Part shown: piece by piece, positions 21,228-29,645 of the stretch
Numbering within the stretch: position 1 is the first letter of the stretch
Layout: every line of letters begins with the position of its first letter
From: Solobacterium sp.
Lineage (GTDB): Bacteria; Bacillota_I; Bacilli_A; Erysipelotrichales; Erysipelotrichaceae
DNA: 54,686 bases
Assembly (NCBI GenBank): GCA_017941735.1
Contig: JAGAVW010000018.1
Span: 1 to 54,686 of the forward strand
Direction: 5' to 3'
The notes under the pieces: model-generated
Database searches by the model: none
Told to the model about the DNA's origin: nothing
The model's input: only the letters and a program-made list of their open reading frames with translations
Program-made: the position numbers and the translations under genes

Positions 21228-21512
21228 TTACTTTTGAAAGCTATAGCCCCGCCCCCAATAGGACTGAATCCACTTTGGTTTCGAGGGATTCTCTTCCATT
21301 TTTTCGCGTATATGGCGTAAATGAACGGCGATGATACGGTTCGTATCAAACGGCTCTTCGCCCCATACGGAAGCATAGATTTCTTCACTTGTGAAGATTT
21401 GGTTTGGATTATCCATCAAGAAGGATAAGATGCCATATTCTTTTGGCGTTAGATGCATGTCCTTGTTGTTGATGCAAACACTGCGTCCTTTTTTATTCAA
21501 TTTCGGTTGCAT
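21228..21512 (-). CDS. Stand-alone OmpR/PhoB-type winged-helix DNA-binding protein
   Basis: The 94-residue product is only the DNA-binding output domain of an OmpR-family response regulator: LTPKEYGILSFLM, then SVWGEEPFDTNRIIAVHLRHIREKM and the C-terminal wing WGRGYSF. No receiver domain, aspartate phosphorylation site or histidine kinase is nearby. It has its own ribosome site (GGGGGAG) and starts one base after the permease stop. I infer a small constitutive or ligand-free regulator of this ABC operon; a remnant of a full regulator is the alternative. Confidence 0.85.
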   Translation of the reverse strand: MQPKLNKKGRSVCINNKDMHLTPKEYGILSFLMDNPNQIFTSEEIYASVWGEEPFDTNRIIAVHLRHIREKMEENPSKPKWIQSYWGRGYSFQK

Positions 21513-21513
21513 T

Positions 21514-22971
21514 TTACTCCCCCTTCTTTAAGTATTCTTCTAGGCTATACGTTTCTCCTGTATCATTATCACTCACGGAAACACGCACATATTGATTAAG
21601 AAGTTCTAATTCTTCCATGGTTAACGGCTTACGTAAGGTGTAATAATAAGGATTGATAAGATTTCTACGTTCTTTGCTGGTTTCGTTATAAATATTTAAC
21701 ATGGAATTATAGTAATTCTCTGGTTTGCGCGCATAGAAATAATCAATTGCATCACGGCGTTTGCTTTCAAGCATATCGATGACTTCTTTGTATTTCCCTT
21801 TTTCATCTTGATGAATCCACAACTCCGCATGAATATTCACATTATTCTCCCAATCATTCGAGGCGATTTCTAAATTCTTCTTTAACACATTCGCATGGTA
21901 TTCATAAGTAATATAGGTACCAAGATCCGTTCTATAATAATCCGAAATTCCAAATCCTCTTGTTGTCCAGGCGGAAACAGCTAAGATGGCACTTAATAGC
22001 ATTCCTAACCCAAACATCAGTAGATGTTTCGCTTTTAGTTCAATCTTGCGTTGATATACAAAGCAAGCAACGATATAAACAAAGAACAAGACAATCAGTG
22101 GAAGTAATAATTCGGTATAATCCCAATTTCCCATAAATTCTAAGTCAATCATCGCTAAGATGATAAAGAGATACGCATGGATAATAAGCGGATAGGCAAA
22201 GAAGCCATTTGAGATTTGTTCCGCGCGTTCTGTTTTACGGTGCACAAACTCTTTCAGTAACCCATAATACGCAAGCAATCCATAAACAAGTACTAAGATT
22301 AGCGCAAGCCATGGTAAACCATAATATTCATGAAGAAGATAATGCGCACCATAACTTTCGATAAATGTATTGGCAAGATAAAGTGGTGATAGGTAGATGC
22401 CTGGGCCTGGGCCTTCCGCAAGTTTACCCGCTACCATATTGGTGATAAAAGAATTATTTAACATAATTAACATGAATGTTAATACCGCATAAGCCCCTAG
22501 CATGACAATGCCATCAAAGATATTATTCGCTAGTAAATAAATCACACTATGGGATAAGGTTAAACAAGCTAGAAGAATCCCCGCAACCACAAGTAAACCC
22601 AAAAAGTGAAGAAGGTTTAATTTGCCTAGCACAAATAAACTATTAAATAAGATAGCAATCAGGAAATAACCAAATGCGATGAGCCAAATAAAGAATAGAT
22701 TTGTATGTAAGATTTCTTTACGACTATAAGGCAAAGAGAAATACGCATCCACACTTTTCTTTTGATGCACAAAAGCAAACTGGATGACCGGTAAAGCCAT
22801 AGTGATGCCCGAGCTAATCAAAAAGCCAATCATAATCCGAGAATAGAAATCATCCACTTGTGTAAAACCTCTAATTGCGGTCAAAGAAACAAGCGCAAAA
22901 TAGAGAATGCCAAAGAATAGAATCGCAATTTTACGGTTTTTAAATAAATACGTGATAAACGATTTACGCAT
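21514..22971 (-). CDS. ABC-2-type transporter permease
   Basis: The 485-residue protein has about ten hydrophobic segments, the first at about residue 15, and a large extracytoplasmic region near the C-terminus (after about residue 345, TRGFGISDYYRTDLG onward). The size and layout resemble YtrC/YtrD or other GntR-linked exporter permeases. The exported substrate is unknown. It overlaps the end of the ATPase gene by eight bases, so the two are coupled. Confidence 0.8.
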   Translation of the reverse strand: MRKSFITYLFKNRKIAILFFGILYFALVSLTAIRGFTQVDDFYSRIMIGFLISSGITMALPVIQFAFVHQKKSVDAYFSLPYSRKEILHTNLFFIWLIAFGYFLIAILFNSLFVLGKLNLLHFLGLLVVAGILLACLTLSHSVIYLLANNIFDGIVMLGAYAVLTFMLIMLNNSFITNMVAGKLAEGPGPGIYLSPLYLANTFIESYGAHYLLHEYYGLPWLALILVLVYGLLAYYGLLKEFVHRKTERAEQISNGFFAYPLIIHAYLFIILAMIDLEFMGNWDYTELLLPLIVLFFVYIVACFVYQRKIELKAKHLLMFGLGMLLSAILAVSAWTTRGFGISDYYRTDLGTYITYEYHANVLKKNLEIASNDWENNVNIHAELWIHQDEKGKYKEVIDMLESKRRDAIDYFYARKPENYYNSMLNIYNETSKERRNLINPYYYTLRKPLTMEELELLNQYVRVSVSDNDTGETYSLEEYLKKGE

Positions 22972-23848
22972 TTTGCTTTCCTCTACTTTCTAATTCGTAA
23001 ATAAATAATTCTTCAAAATTCACTTGTAGAACATCTAATAGAATAGGATTCAATGTTTTTAATTTCTCTAAAACCTCTTCTTCTTTTCCTCGTATAACGA
23101 GTTTATAAACACGGCCCTCTTTGTCTTGGTGTAATACATCAAAGTTCTTAAAGGCATTTTCTTCTTGCTCCCTTTCAAATACAACTTGATATTTATTGAT
23201 TTGTTCTTTGGATTCTAGAAGATCGCCATAACTAATGATTCTTCCATCTTCCAATATTCCAAACGAATCGCAAATATCTTCAAGTTCTCTTAAATTGTGT
23301 GAAGAAATAATGACACTGACACCCTCTTCTTCCACAAGCTCGGCAAGAATTTGTTTAAAGCGAAGACGGGCAAGTGGTTCTAAGCCATCATATGCTTCAT
23401 CCAACAACAGTAATTTTGGATGGGTTGCTAAGGCAAAGAGAATGGAAACCCTGCGCTTCATTCCTTTTGATAAATTGACGATGTTCATTTTTGGGTCAAG
23501 CTCAAATAATTTTAAATAGGTTTGATAACGTTCTTCATCAAAGGAATAGAGCGTTTTATAAAAGAGTTTTAAAGATTCAATCGTACTCCCAAGTGGATAA
23601 TACTGTTCATCGGAAACAAAGGAAATCACATTGCGCACTTGTGCATCACGATAGGTATCTCTCCCATCCAATAAGATTGTTCCTTGCTCGGCTTCATATA
23701 CCCCTGCAATCAAGCGTAATAGAGTAGACTTTCCTGCTCCATTGACACCCACTAAACCAAAGATAGATCCTTCTTTTACTTCTAAATTCAAATTGGATAA
23801 TACGGTCTTATCTCCAAAACTTTTTCCTAAATTTTCAATCTTTAGCAT
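22964..23848 (-). CDS. ABC transporter ATP-binding protein, YtrB-like
   Basis: This 294-residue ATPase has Walker A GVNGAGKST, an LSKGMKRRVSI signature in place of LSGGQ, Walker B LLLLDEAYDGLEP and the H-loop ISSHNLRELE. The variant signature is common in exporters of the GntR/YtrA-linked type. It starts directly at the gntR stop and overlaps the permease. About 80 C-terminal residues form an accessory domain of no recognised function. Confidence 0.88.
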   Translation of the reverse strand: MLKIENLGKSFGDKTVLSNLNLEVKEGSIFGLVGVNGAGKSTLLRLIAGVYEAEQGTILLDGRDTYRDAQVRNVISFVSDEQYYPLGSTIESLKLFYKTLYSFDEERYQTYLKLFELDPKMNIVNLSKGMKRRVSILFALATHPKLLLLDEAYDGLEPLARLRFKQILAELVEEEGVSVIISSHNLRELEDICDSFGILEDGRIISYGDLLESKEQINKYQVVFEREQEENAFKNFDVLHQDKEGRVYKLVIRGKEEEVLEKLKTLNPILLDVLQVNFEELFIYELESRGKQNA

Positions 23849-24202
23849 TTATTCTTCCTCCTGATAGAGTTCTTCGAGTACTTCTATGATTTCTTCTTTT
23901 TTTATGCCATTTTTATAAAGTGGCTCTAAAACGGTTTCAATCTGCATCTTACGCGAACTCGTTACATTAAATTCCGCAACGTAGACACCCTTTTTGGGCA
24001 GATTATAGACATAACCTGCTTTTTCAAGTTCGCTATATGCTTTGGCCGCTGTATTGGGGTTAATGCCATTATCCATTGCCAACTGACGTACCGATGGTAA
24101 GCGATCCCCTGGCTTTAAGACCCCAGTTTCAATAAAACGTAAGATTTGGTTTTGAATTTGTTCAAAAATGGGAATTTTACTTTGTAAATTGAGTAGAAAC
24201 AT
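23849..24202 (-). CDS. GntR-family transcriptional regulator, YtrA subfamily
   Basis: A 117-residue repressor-type protein with a winged helix (TGVLKPGDRLPSVRQLAMD, then INPNTAAKAYSELEKAGYV) and a short C-terminal effector/dimer region, as in YtrA. It is the first gene of the ABC operon and probably represses it in response to an unknown ligand. The ATG at 24202 is five bases from a GGAGG. The 36-base repeat block at 24216-24251, over the promoter -10 region, is its likely operator. Confidence 0.88.
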   Translation of the reverse strand: MFLLNLQSKIPIFEQIQNQILRFIETGVLKPGDRLPSVRQLAMDNGINPNTAAKAYSELEKAGYVYNLPKKGVYVAEFNVTSSRKMQIETVLEPLYKNGIKKEEIIEVLEELYQEEE

Positions 24203-24215
24203 ATCTCCCTCCAAT

Positions 24216-24251
24216 CTGTATTATCTGTACTAATTGTACTAACTGTATTTT
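24216..24251. repeat. Four near-identical 9-bp tandem repeats at the gntR promoter
   Basis: Consecutive 9-mers read CTGTATTAT, CTGTACTAA, TTGTACTAA and CTGTATTTT. The block covers the promoter -10 box and its spacer. I infer a multi-site operator for the GntR-type regulator. Confidence 0.75.
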
Positions 24252-24261
24252 ATGGAGTCAA
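24233..24261 (-). promoter_or_regulatory. Promoter of the gntR-ABC operon
   Basis: Minus-strand TTGACT (24256-24261) and TACAAT (24233-24238) are 17 bases apart, near the sigma-A consensus. The 9-bp repeat block overlaps the -10 box. Confidence 0.85.
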
Positions 24262-24281
24262 TATAAAAAAGTTTAAGATTT

Positions 24282-24304
24282 AAAAAAAGCGATTGCTCGC
24301 TTTT
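24282..24304 (-). terminator. Terminator of the esterase-nitroreductase unit
   Basis: An 8-bp stem (AAAAGCGA, loop TTGC, TCGCTTTT) overlaps the nitroreductase stop and ends in a T-rich minus-strand tail. Confidence 0.8.
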
Positions 24305-25091
24305 AGAATGTAACGGTAAATAGATATTCAATTCCTTCTTCACAAGGAATGCTTGGATTATCTAAGATGACATTTCCTTTTTCTAAAGCCATAAAGTGAT
24401 AAAGGGCAATTCCCATATCCACCTTTTGGATATCCCCTTTCTCCGTGTCATAGCCTTTTGAATGTTTCAAATAGAAATGATACTTGTTATCTTTTTTGAC
24501 TATACGCCATGGTTGCGAGTTCGTAGCACTGGGCGCTAAGCGGACGAGCTCAAGGGCTTCCCTTCGTTCCTCTTCTTCATAAGAAAGTGGTGTCGCAAAA
24601 TCATTAATAAAGAATAACTCCTTTGAGTCTTTGCGCTTATCGGCTTGGATTCCTTTGCGCATGGCGATTTCTTTTAGTGAGCGTTTCGCGCTTGGATAGC
24701 CTAGTGGACTCATACAATACATGCGCTCATTTGCTTGGGTCTTTGCGGCTGTTTCAAATAAGGTACGATTCATCGTTCCCGCAATCCAGGTTGTACCAAT
24801 TCCTAACGACCATGCATATAGTACAAAGTCTTCAAAGGAATATCCAAAGGCCACTTCACTATACTCTTCTCTCGCAATCTTACCTGCTACATACATTTGT
24901 GCACCTTTTAAAACAGGACTGGATAAGCAATGTTCCTTTGCATCTAAAAACACAAAGCTAACAGGTATAGAAAAAGGATTCGTAATGGATTGGCTATAAT
25001 CCTTTAACACCTGTAAATCCGCATCTTTTAATGGGACTTCTTCAAATGTGCGTACACTTTTTCTTGTGCGAATGCATTCTTTAATATCCAT
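24303..25091 (-). CDS. Nitroreductase-family flavoprotein
   Basis: This 262-residue FMN-dependent oxidoreductase-like protein starts with CIRTRKSVRTFEEVPL, the usual FMN-phosphate contact region, and has a second nitroreductase segment with APSATNSQPWR. LYAWSLGIGTTWI is the conserved helix. It resembles the long, monomer-like nitroreductase proteins that combine two half-domains. The substrate is unknown. It begins one base after the esterase stop, so the two are co-transcribed. Confidence 0.82.
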   Translation of the reverse strand: MDIKECIRTRKSVRTFEEVPLKDADLQVLKDYSQSITNPFSIPVSFVFLDAKEHCLSSPVLKGAQMYVAGKIAREEYSEVAFGYSFEDFVLYAWSLGIGTTWIAGTMNRTLFETAAKTQANERMYCMSPLGYPSAKRSLKEIAMRKGIQADKRKDSKELFFINDFATPLSYEEEERREALELVRLAPSATNSQPWRIVKKDNKYHFYLKHSKGYDTEKGDIQKVDMGIALYHFMALEKGNVILDNPSIPCEEGIEYLFTVTF

Positions 25092-25092
25092 A

Positions 25093-26670
25093 CTACCTCT
25101 TAGTCTTCTTTGTTTTCTTTTTCTTTTGAATCTCTTTTAAGTATTGACGCATTTCTTCAAGCATCTCAATGATAGTGATATTGCCATCATGTCCCACGCG
25201 TGGGAAGGTATAGGAATAACCACCATAATTATATTTTTCAAGCACTGCTGTGATATCCCAATGGCCTAAATTCAAATAGAAGTTATCCATATCTCCTGCA
25301 CGTAAATGGAATTTACCACGAATCTTTGGCATGAGCCACTTATGGTTCTTTTCAATATAATAGGTTAAATCATAGTTTTCTTTCCAATATTCCACAACAT
25401 CTTTATTGATTTTCCCTGTGATTGGATCATAAACATTAAGTGGATATCCATCCTTCCCACAAGGCGAATACACTGCTTGATAGATGCCATATTGTCCTAA
25501 GCTATGCGCTAAATCTCCACCAATCGCAAGTTCATAATAGTTTTCATCGCGATATGTCCAAAGCACATTCCCTCTTGTATCACGACAACCAGGTCGTTCT
25601 ACCTTACGCCATGGGAATTTCATTTCATAAACATTATCATCATTATATAAATCAATAACTTGGAAATCATGGAAATCTAATCCATCACAAAAGCCTGGCC
25701 AACTACCTCCAAAAAAGTCAGGATAGAATAATTGTAAAGCAACGGAAATCCATCCACCAGTTGAGCCCCCTACGAGGATACGTCCTTCTGGACAACCAAG
25801 TCCTCCATATTTTTCTTCAATTGCGGGTACGAGTTCTTTTACAAACGCATCACCATAAGGACCTAAGTTTGCGGAATTCACCATATAGGAATCATCATAG
25901 AACATATTCGCATCTCTAAAATTAACACAAATCACTTTTGGTGCTTTGCCAGAATTCCAATACTTGGTGAAACCTTGTTCACGCTCGCGTAATTCCACAT
26001 CATAGCGGAATGGTGCTGTGCCACCTGGGAAATGTCCTTGGCATAAAATGAGTGGATATTTTTTCTTTGGATCATAGCCTTTTGGTAAAAGGATATTTGC
26101 GCCTAAATAAATATCTTCACCCCAGAAATCAGAAAGCAGTTCACTCTTCATCTTAAAGTAATGTACTAAGCCATGATCTTTATAGTTTCCTTGTTGGTAA
26201 ACTTGACCCTTTTTCAATTTATAACCAGGTTCAATCATCTGATCGATAACTAGTTTCACATCCCCTTTTCCATAAGAAACCGTCTTTACTTTGGAATAGA
26301 GGTTAAATGGATTTTCCGCAAAGTTTCCTCCTCCGCCATAATCCTGCATACCCCATATTTCATGGCCATCTTTCCGTTTGAATTTGTGATAACGGATAAA
26401 GAAAGCTTGTATACTTAAACGTTCATGCGGAATTTCATCATAAGAAAATGGTGAACCAAAGATTTTGTCTTTTTGTTCATCAAGATTGATTTCATCCCCA
26501 CCTTGTAGTCCATAGAAGGTAATCCCAAACACGGGACTTCCATCCATTCCAAAACCACTGCGCTTAAATAGCATCGGCTCTTCTGTGCGATCTTTTTTGT
26601 CAACGAAAAACAACAAACGTCCATTTAATTCTTCTTTAAACTTCGGACTTATTTTAATGATTGTAGCCAT
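25093..26670 (-). CDS. Large alpha/beta-hydrolase (putative esterase)
   Basis: A 525-residue protein from the ATG at 26670 (GGAGG five bases upstream). The nucleophile elbow is ILVGGSTGGW with Ser at about residue 303, and a late VGHDG near the C-terminus supplies a likely catalytic His. The first 190 residues form a beta-rich N-terminal domain, and the chain ends in a highly basic KKKKTKKTKR tail. No signal peptide is visible. The sequence resembles large carbohydrate- or feruloyl-esterase-like hydrolases, but I cannot name the substrate. Confidence 0.75.
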   Translation of the reverse strand: MATIIKISPKFKEELNGRLLFFVDKKDRTEEPMLFKRSGFGMDGSPVFGITFYGLQGGDEINLDEQKDKIFGSPFSYDEIPHERLSIQAFFIRYHKFKRKDGHEIWGMQDYGGGGNFAENPFNLYSKVKTVSYGKGDVKLVIDQMIEPGYKLKKGQVYQQGNYKDHGLVHYFKMKSELLSDFWGEDIYLGANILLPKGYDPKKKYPLILCQGHFPGGTAPFRYDVELREREQGFTKYWNSGKAPKVICVNFRDANMFYDDSYMVNSANLGPYGDAFVKELVPAIEEKYGGLGCPEGRILVGGSTGGWISVALQLFYPDFFGGSWPGFCDGLDFHDFQVIDLYNDDNVYEMKFPWRKVERPGCRDTRGNVLWTYRDENYYELAIGGDLAHSLGQYGIYQAVYSPCGKDGYPLNVYDPITGKINKDVVEYWKENYDLTYYIEKNHKWLMPKIRGKFHLRAGDMDNFYLNLGHWDITAVLEKYNYGGYSYTFPRVGHDGNITIIEMLEEMRQYLKEIQKKKKTKKTKR

Positions 26671-26690
26671 AAAAACCTCCACATCTTATT

Positions 26691-26717
26691 AAAAAAATCA
26701 TCGCACTGACGCGATGA
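26691..26717 (-). terminator. Terminator after the YdeI-like gene
   Basis: A 7-bp stem (TCATCGC, loop ACTGAC, GCGATGA) is followed on the minus strand by a run of seven T. It separates the YdeI-like gene from the esterase. Confidence 0.85.
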
Positions 26718-26726
26718 GATTTCAAG

Positions 26727-27296
26727 TTATTTACATTTTTCATAATCCAACAATCGTCCATAATCATTCCATTCCCCAAACATCTCATTCTTTTTGGTTT
26801 TCTCAATCAAATGAGTTAAGCTCATGCGATATAAAGTTGCATCACGATGTTTATAGAAGGCAACATTATAAGCACGTATACGTTGATAGAGCTTTGGGAA
26901 TGATTTGAATTTTGTATAGACACGTGCTTTTTTTAATGCCTTTTTGACATCTTCATCGATACAGAAACTACGTGGGCCCATTTGAGGGAGCACCTTACGT
27001 CCTTCTTCTTGCATCAGATGAAGTGCTTCTAATCTTCTTACACGTTCTTTGTTTAATTCGGACCATGGGCTATTCTTTTTGCGTGGTGTAAAGCGCTGCA
27101 TTAAGACCCCATTGATTCGCTTTTGGACACTATCAATCCACCCAAAACAAAGTGCTTCTTCTACCGCATCCAAATAATAAAAGGTTTCCGGATTTGTAGG
27201 CTTACCTCGTTCAAGATGAAGCCAACACTCTTTTTCACTTTGCCCATGTTCCATAAGCCAAGCACGAAATTCCTTCCGATTTTGAGGATATGCCAT
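26727..27296 (-). CDS. YdeI/OmdA-family protein
   Basis: The 189-residue product matches the YdeI/OmpD-associated family: ALCFGWIDSVQKRINGVLMQRFTPRKKNSPWSE contains the signature CFGWIDS and QRFTPRK..SxW. Family members in Bacillota have been linked to bacteriocin or antimicrobial-peptide protection, but no mechanism is known. It follows coaD closely (three-base gap) and ends with a terminator. Confidence 0.85.
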   Translation of the reverse strand: MAYPQNRKEFRAWLMEHGQSEKECWLHLERGKPTNPETFYYLDAVEEALCFGWIDSVQKRINGVLMQRFTPRKKNSPWSELNKERVRRLEALHLMQEEGRKVLPQMGPRSFCIDEDVKKALKKARVYTKFKSFPKLYQRIRAYNVAFYKHRDATLYRMSLTHLIEKTKKNEMFGEWNDYGRLLDYEKCK

Positions 27297-27299
27297 AGC

Positions 27300-27785
27300 T
27301 TATCCTTTAGTTAATTCTTCTTGGACGTCTTTTATAATTTCAGCTGGTAAAAAAGGTGTAATATCCCCTCCACCTAAGGCTACTTCTTTGACTATAGAAG
27401 AGCTTAAGAAAGAGTATTCTGGTTTGGCGATTAAAAAGACGGTTTCAATGTTTGGATCCAAAGTTTGATTGGCGGTTGCTTGTTGGAGTTCGTATTCATA
27501 ATCCGAAACGGCGCGAATTCCACGCACAATTGCCTTACCCCCAAGTTTTTTTACATAATCAACGGTTAAGCCACTTCCGACTTCAACACGCACATTGGCA
27601 CAATTTTGTTTTTCAATGACGGTCGCAATCATCTTTGCCCTTTCTTCTTCCGTGAATGTCGCTTTCTTTCTTGGGTTTTTCATAATCAAGACGACTACTT
27701 CATCAAACATCTTCGCTGCTCGTAAAATAATATCCAAATGCCCTTTGGTAATCGGATCAAACGTTCCTGGATAACACGCAATCAT
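27300..27785 (-). CDS. coaD: Phosphopantetheine adenylyltransferase CoaD
   Basis: CoaD adenylates 4'-phosphopantetheine, the penultimate step of coenzyme A synthesis. The nucleotidyltransferase motif YPGTFDPITKGH is at the N-terminus, with the RGIRAVSDYEYE substrate loop and the late SFLSSSIVKEVA motif. The 161-residue length is standard. Its start overlaps the rsmD stop by four bases. coaE, the last CoA step, is encoded at 36460-37059. Confidence 0.97.
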   Translation of the reverse strand: MIACYPGTFDPITKGHLDIILRAAKMFDEVVVLIMKNPRKKATFTEEERAKMIATVIEKQNCANVRVEVGSGLTVDYVKKLGGKAIVRGIRAVSDYEYELQQATANQTLDPNIETVFLIAKPEYSFLSSSIVKEVALGGGDITPFLPAEIIKDVQEELTKG

Positions 27786-28342
27786 AAAAACACTTCCTTC
27801 CTGTAATAATGTATCGTAGTAATCCCATAGGTTGCTGTTTTATAGCACCTTAATGTTTTAATCACTTCTTTTAATTCATCTTCTTTTTTGGCTTCCACAA
27901 CCACAATTCCATCATCCTTCAAAAGTTGTAAGTCACTAAGTAATTCTAAGACCTTTTCATTGTGTTGTTTTTCATATGGCGGATCTAAGTATACCAATTG
28001 GTATTTGCGTTTTTCCTTAGCAAAAAAAGAAAGTGCATTCAAATCACGCATCTTATAAACATGCGTCATTTCTATCACACCTAAGTTTTCAATATTCTCT
28101 TTTATAATGCGAATCGCAGCTGCACTTGCATCGACAAAATCAATTTCATCCATGCCACGGCTTAATGCCTCTAAGCCAATTGCCCCACTGCCTGCATACA
28201 AATCAAGACAGCGCCCTCCTTGAAAAAAACCTCCAAGCGAAGAAAAGACAGCTTCTTTGACTTTATCTAAGGTAGGCCGTGTGGCATCCCCCTTTAATGT
28301 AACTAGTTTGCGAGAGGCATAGGTGCCCGCAATGATTCTCAT
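27782..28342 (-). CDS. rsmD: 16S rRNA (guanine-966-N2)-methyltransferase RsmD
   Basis: RsmD methylates G966 of 16S rRNA. The Rossmann SAM motif CLDLYAGSGAIGLEALSRG and the catalytic VYLDPPYEK motif are visible, and the N-terminus MRIIAGTYASRKL is typical. The 186 residues match the family. rsmD-coaD is a conserved gene pair in Bacillota. Confidence 0.96.
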   Translation of the reverse strand: MRIIAGTYASRKLVTLKGDATRPTLDKVKEAVFSSLGGFFQGGRCLDLYAGSGAIGLEALSRGMDEIDFVDASAAAIRIIKENIENLGVIEMTHVYKMRDLNALSFFAKEKRKYQLVYLDPPYEKQHNEKVLELLSDLQLLKDDGIVVVEAKKEDELKEVIKTLRCYKTATYGITTIHYYRKEVFL

Positions 28343-29574
28343 ACGATTTCTCCTTTGTGATAGCGCAAGATGACCGCTTGGGCAATTCCAATTGCACCCA
28401 TGATAGATGCGGTACTACTTCCACCTGCAGAAATAATCAACAAAGGAACTCCAGTTAGCGGAATGAGACCCGTTACACCCCCAATATTGAATAAACAGTG
28501 AATCACAATATACATCGCAACCCCAATCAAAATAATCTTGGCACGCTCACTTTGAATGCGACTAGCGTATTTAAATAATTGATACACAATCACACAATAA
28601 GGAATAAAACAAGCTAAGAAACCAAATATTCCTAACTCTTCAACGATAATCGCAAGAATAAAGTCGGTATTGGCTGCAGGGAAACGGGTATATTTACGCA
28701 CCGAATTACCAAAGCCTAAGCCTTTCCATCCCCCAGTTGCAAAAGAGACTAATCCATTAACGAGCTGATACCCCGTATTGTATTGATCCGTAAAGGGGTT
28801 GATGGAAGAGAAGATACGGTTAATTTGATATTCCTGTAATGGCAACAAACGAATTAACCCTTCCCCTAGTGGTGAAAGTAAGAATAAAGCTAACGCAACA
28901 CCCACAAAAAACGCCCAACCAAAACGACGTTGCCAAATGCGTAATTGCGGGTGCGTTGGTATTTCAAAACAAATAAAGGAAATTAAAAACATAACAGCCA
29001 TGGAACCTAAGTCTCTTTGAAACACAAGAACAACAACCAAATAGACAATCACAAAGATTCCAGGACGCATAATCATTTGTTTAGAGTCTTTAAACTTCCG
29101 CTTCACATCGCCACAATAAGCCGCAATAATCAATATCAACATGACCTTGGCAAACTCGGATGGCTGAATCGAAACGTCGACGGAACTAATTGGCAAACGA
29201 ATCCACGCCCGTGAACCACCGGCTGCCGGGAAAAAACATGCGGCAATTAACGCAATGCCAATCCCTAATGCCCATGTACTAAAAGAAGAACTCGATAAAA
29301 AACTCAATGTGAACTTAGCAGATAAGTAACGCATTGCCCAATACCCAAAGGATAAGAAAATCAGTTGCTTAACAAGGGTTAAAGGTAAATAAAGTGGACG
29401 ATCCACAGCTAATCCCATGGATGCACTTGCGATCATTAAAAGACCAAATAGTGCTAACCAAATCACACTGATATGAATTGCCATATCCGTGCCTTTTGGC
29501 ATCCGTAAACTATATTGTCGATTCTCTTGTTCTACTTCTAACTTCGTTGTCGTCATACAAAATGATTTTAACAT
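28339..29574 (-). CDS. ftsW: SEDS-family peptidoglycan polymerase FtsW/RodA/SpoVE type
   Basis: This multi-pass SEDS protein polymerises glycan strands with a class B PBP. About ten membrane segments are visible, with the conserved GSRAWIRLP, QPSEFAK, INRIFSSINPF and LTGVPLLIISAGGSS regions. The 411 residues are normal. The ATG at 29574 follows a GAGGG; a second Met at residue 7 lacks a ribosome site. It is next to rsmD with a four-base overlap. FtsW or RodA cannot be told apart with certainty from sequence alone. Confidence 0.88.
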   Translation of the reverse strand: MLKSFCMTTTKLEVEQENRQYSLRMPKGTDMAIHISVIWLALFGLLMIASASMGLAVDRPLYLPLTLVKQLIFLSFGYWAMRYLSAKFTLSFLSSSSFSTWALGIGIALIAACFFPAAGGSRAWIRLPISSVDVSIQPSEFAKVMLILIIAAYCGDVKRKFKDSKQMIMRPGIFVIVYLVVVLVFQRDLGSMAVMFLISFICFEIPTHPQLRIWQRRFGWAFFVGVALALFLLSPLGEGLIRLLPLQEYQINRIFSSINPFTDQYNTGYQLVNGLVSFATGGWKGLGFGNSVRKYTRFPAANTDFILAIIVEELGIFGFLACFIPYCVIVYQLFKYASRIQSERAKIILIGVAMYIVIHCLFNIGGVTGLIPLTGVPLLIISAGGSSTASIMGAIGIAQAVILRYHKGEIV

Positions 29575-29601
29575 AATCCCTCGGATTATTTCGCTTTGCG
29601 C

Positions 29602-29630
29602 TTTACTTTTTTAATCGGAATAACTAGAAT
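29602..29630 (+). promoter_or_regulatory. Promoter of def
   Basis: TTTACT at 29602-29607 and TAGAAT at 29625-29630 are 17 bases apart, and a TGAGG ribosome site follows at 29637-29641. Confidence 0.65.
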
Positions 29631-29645
29631 AATGCATGAGGTTTT

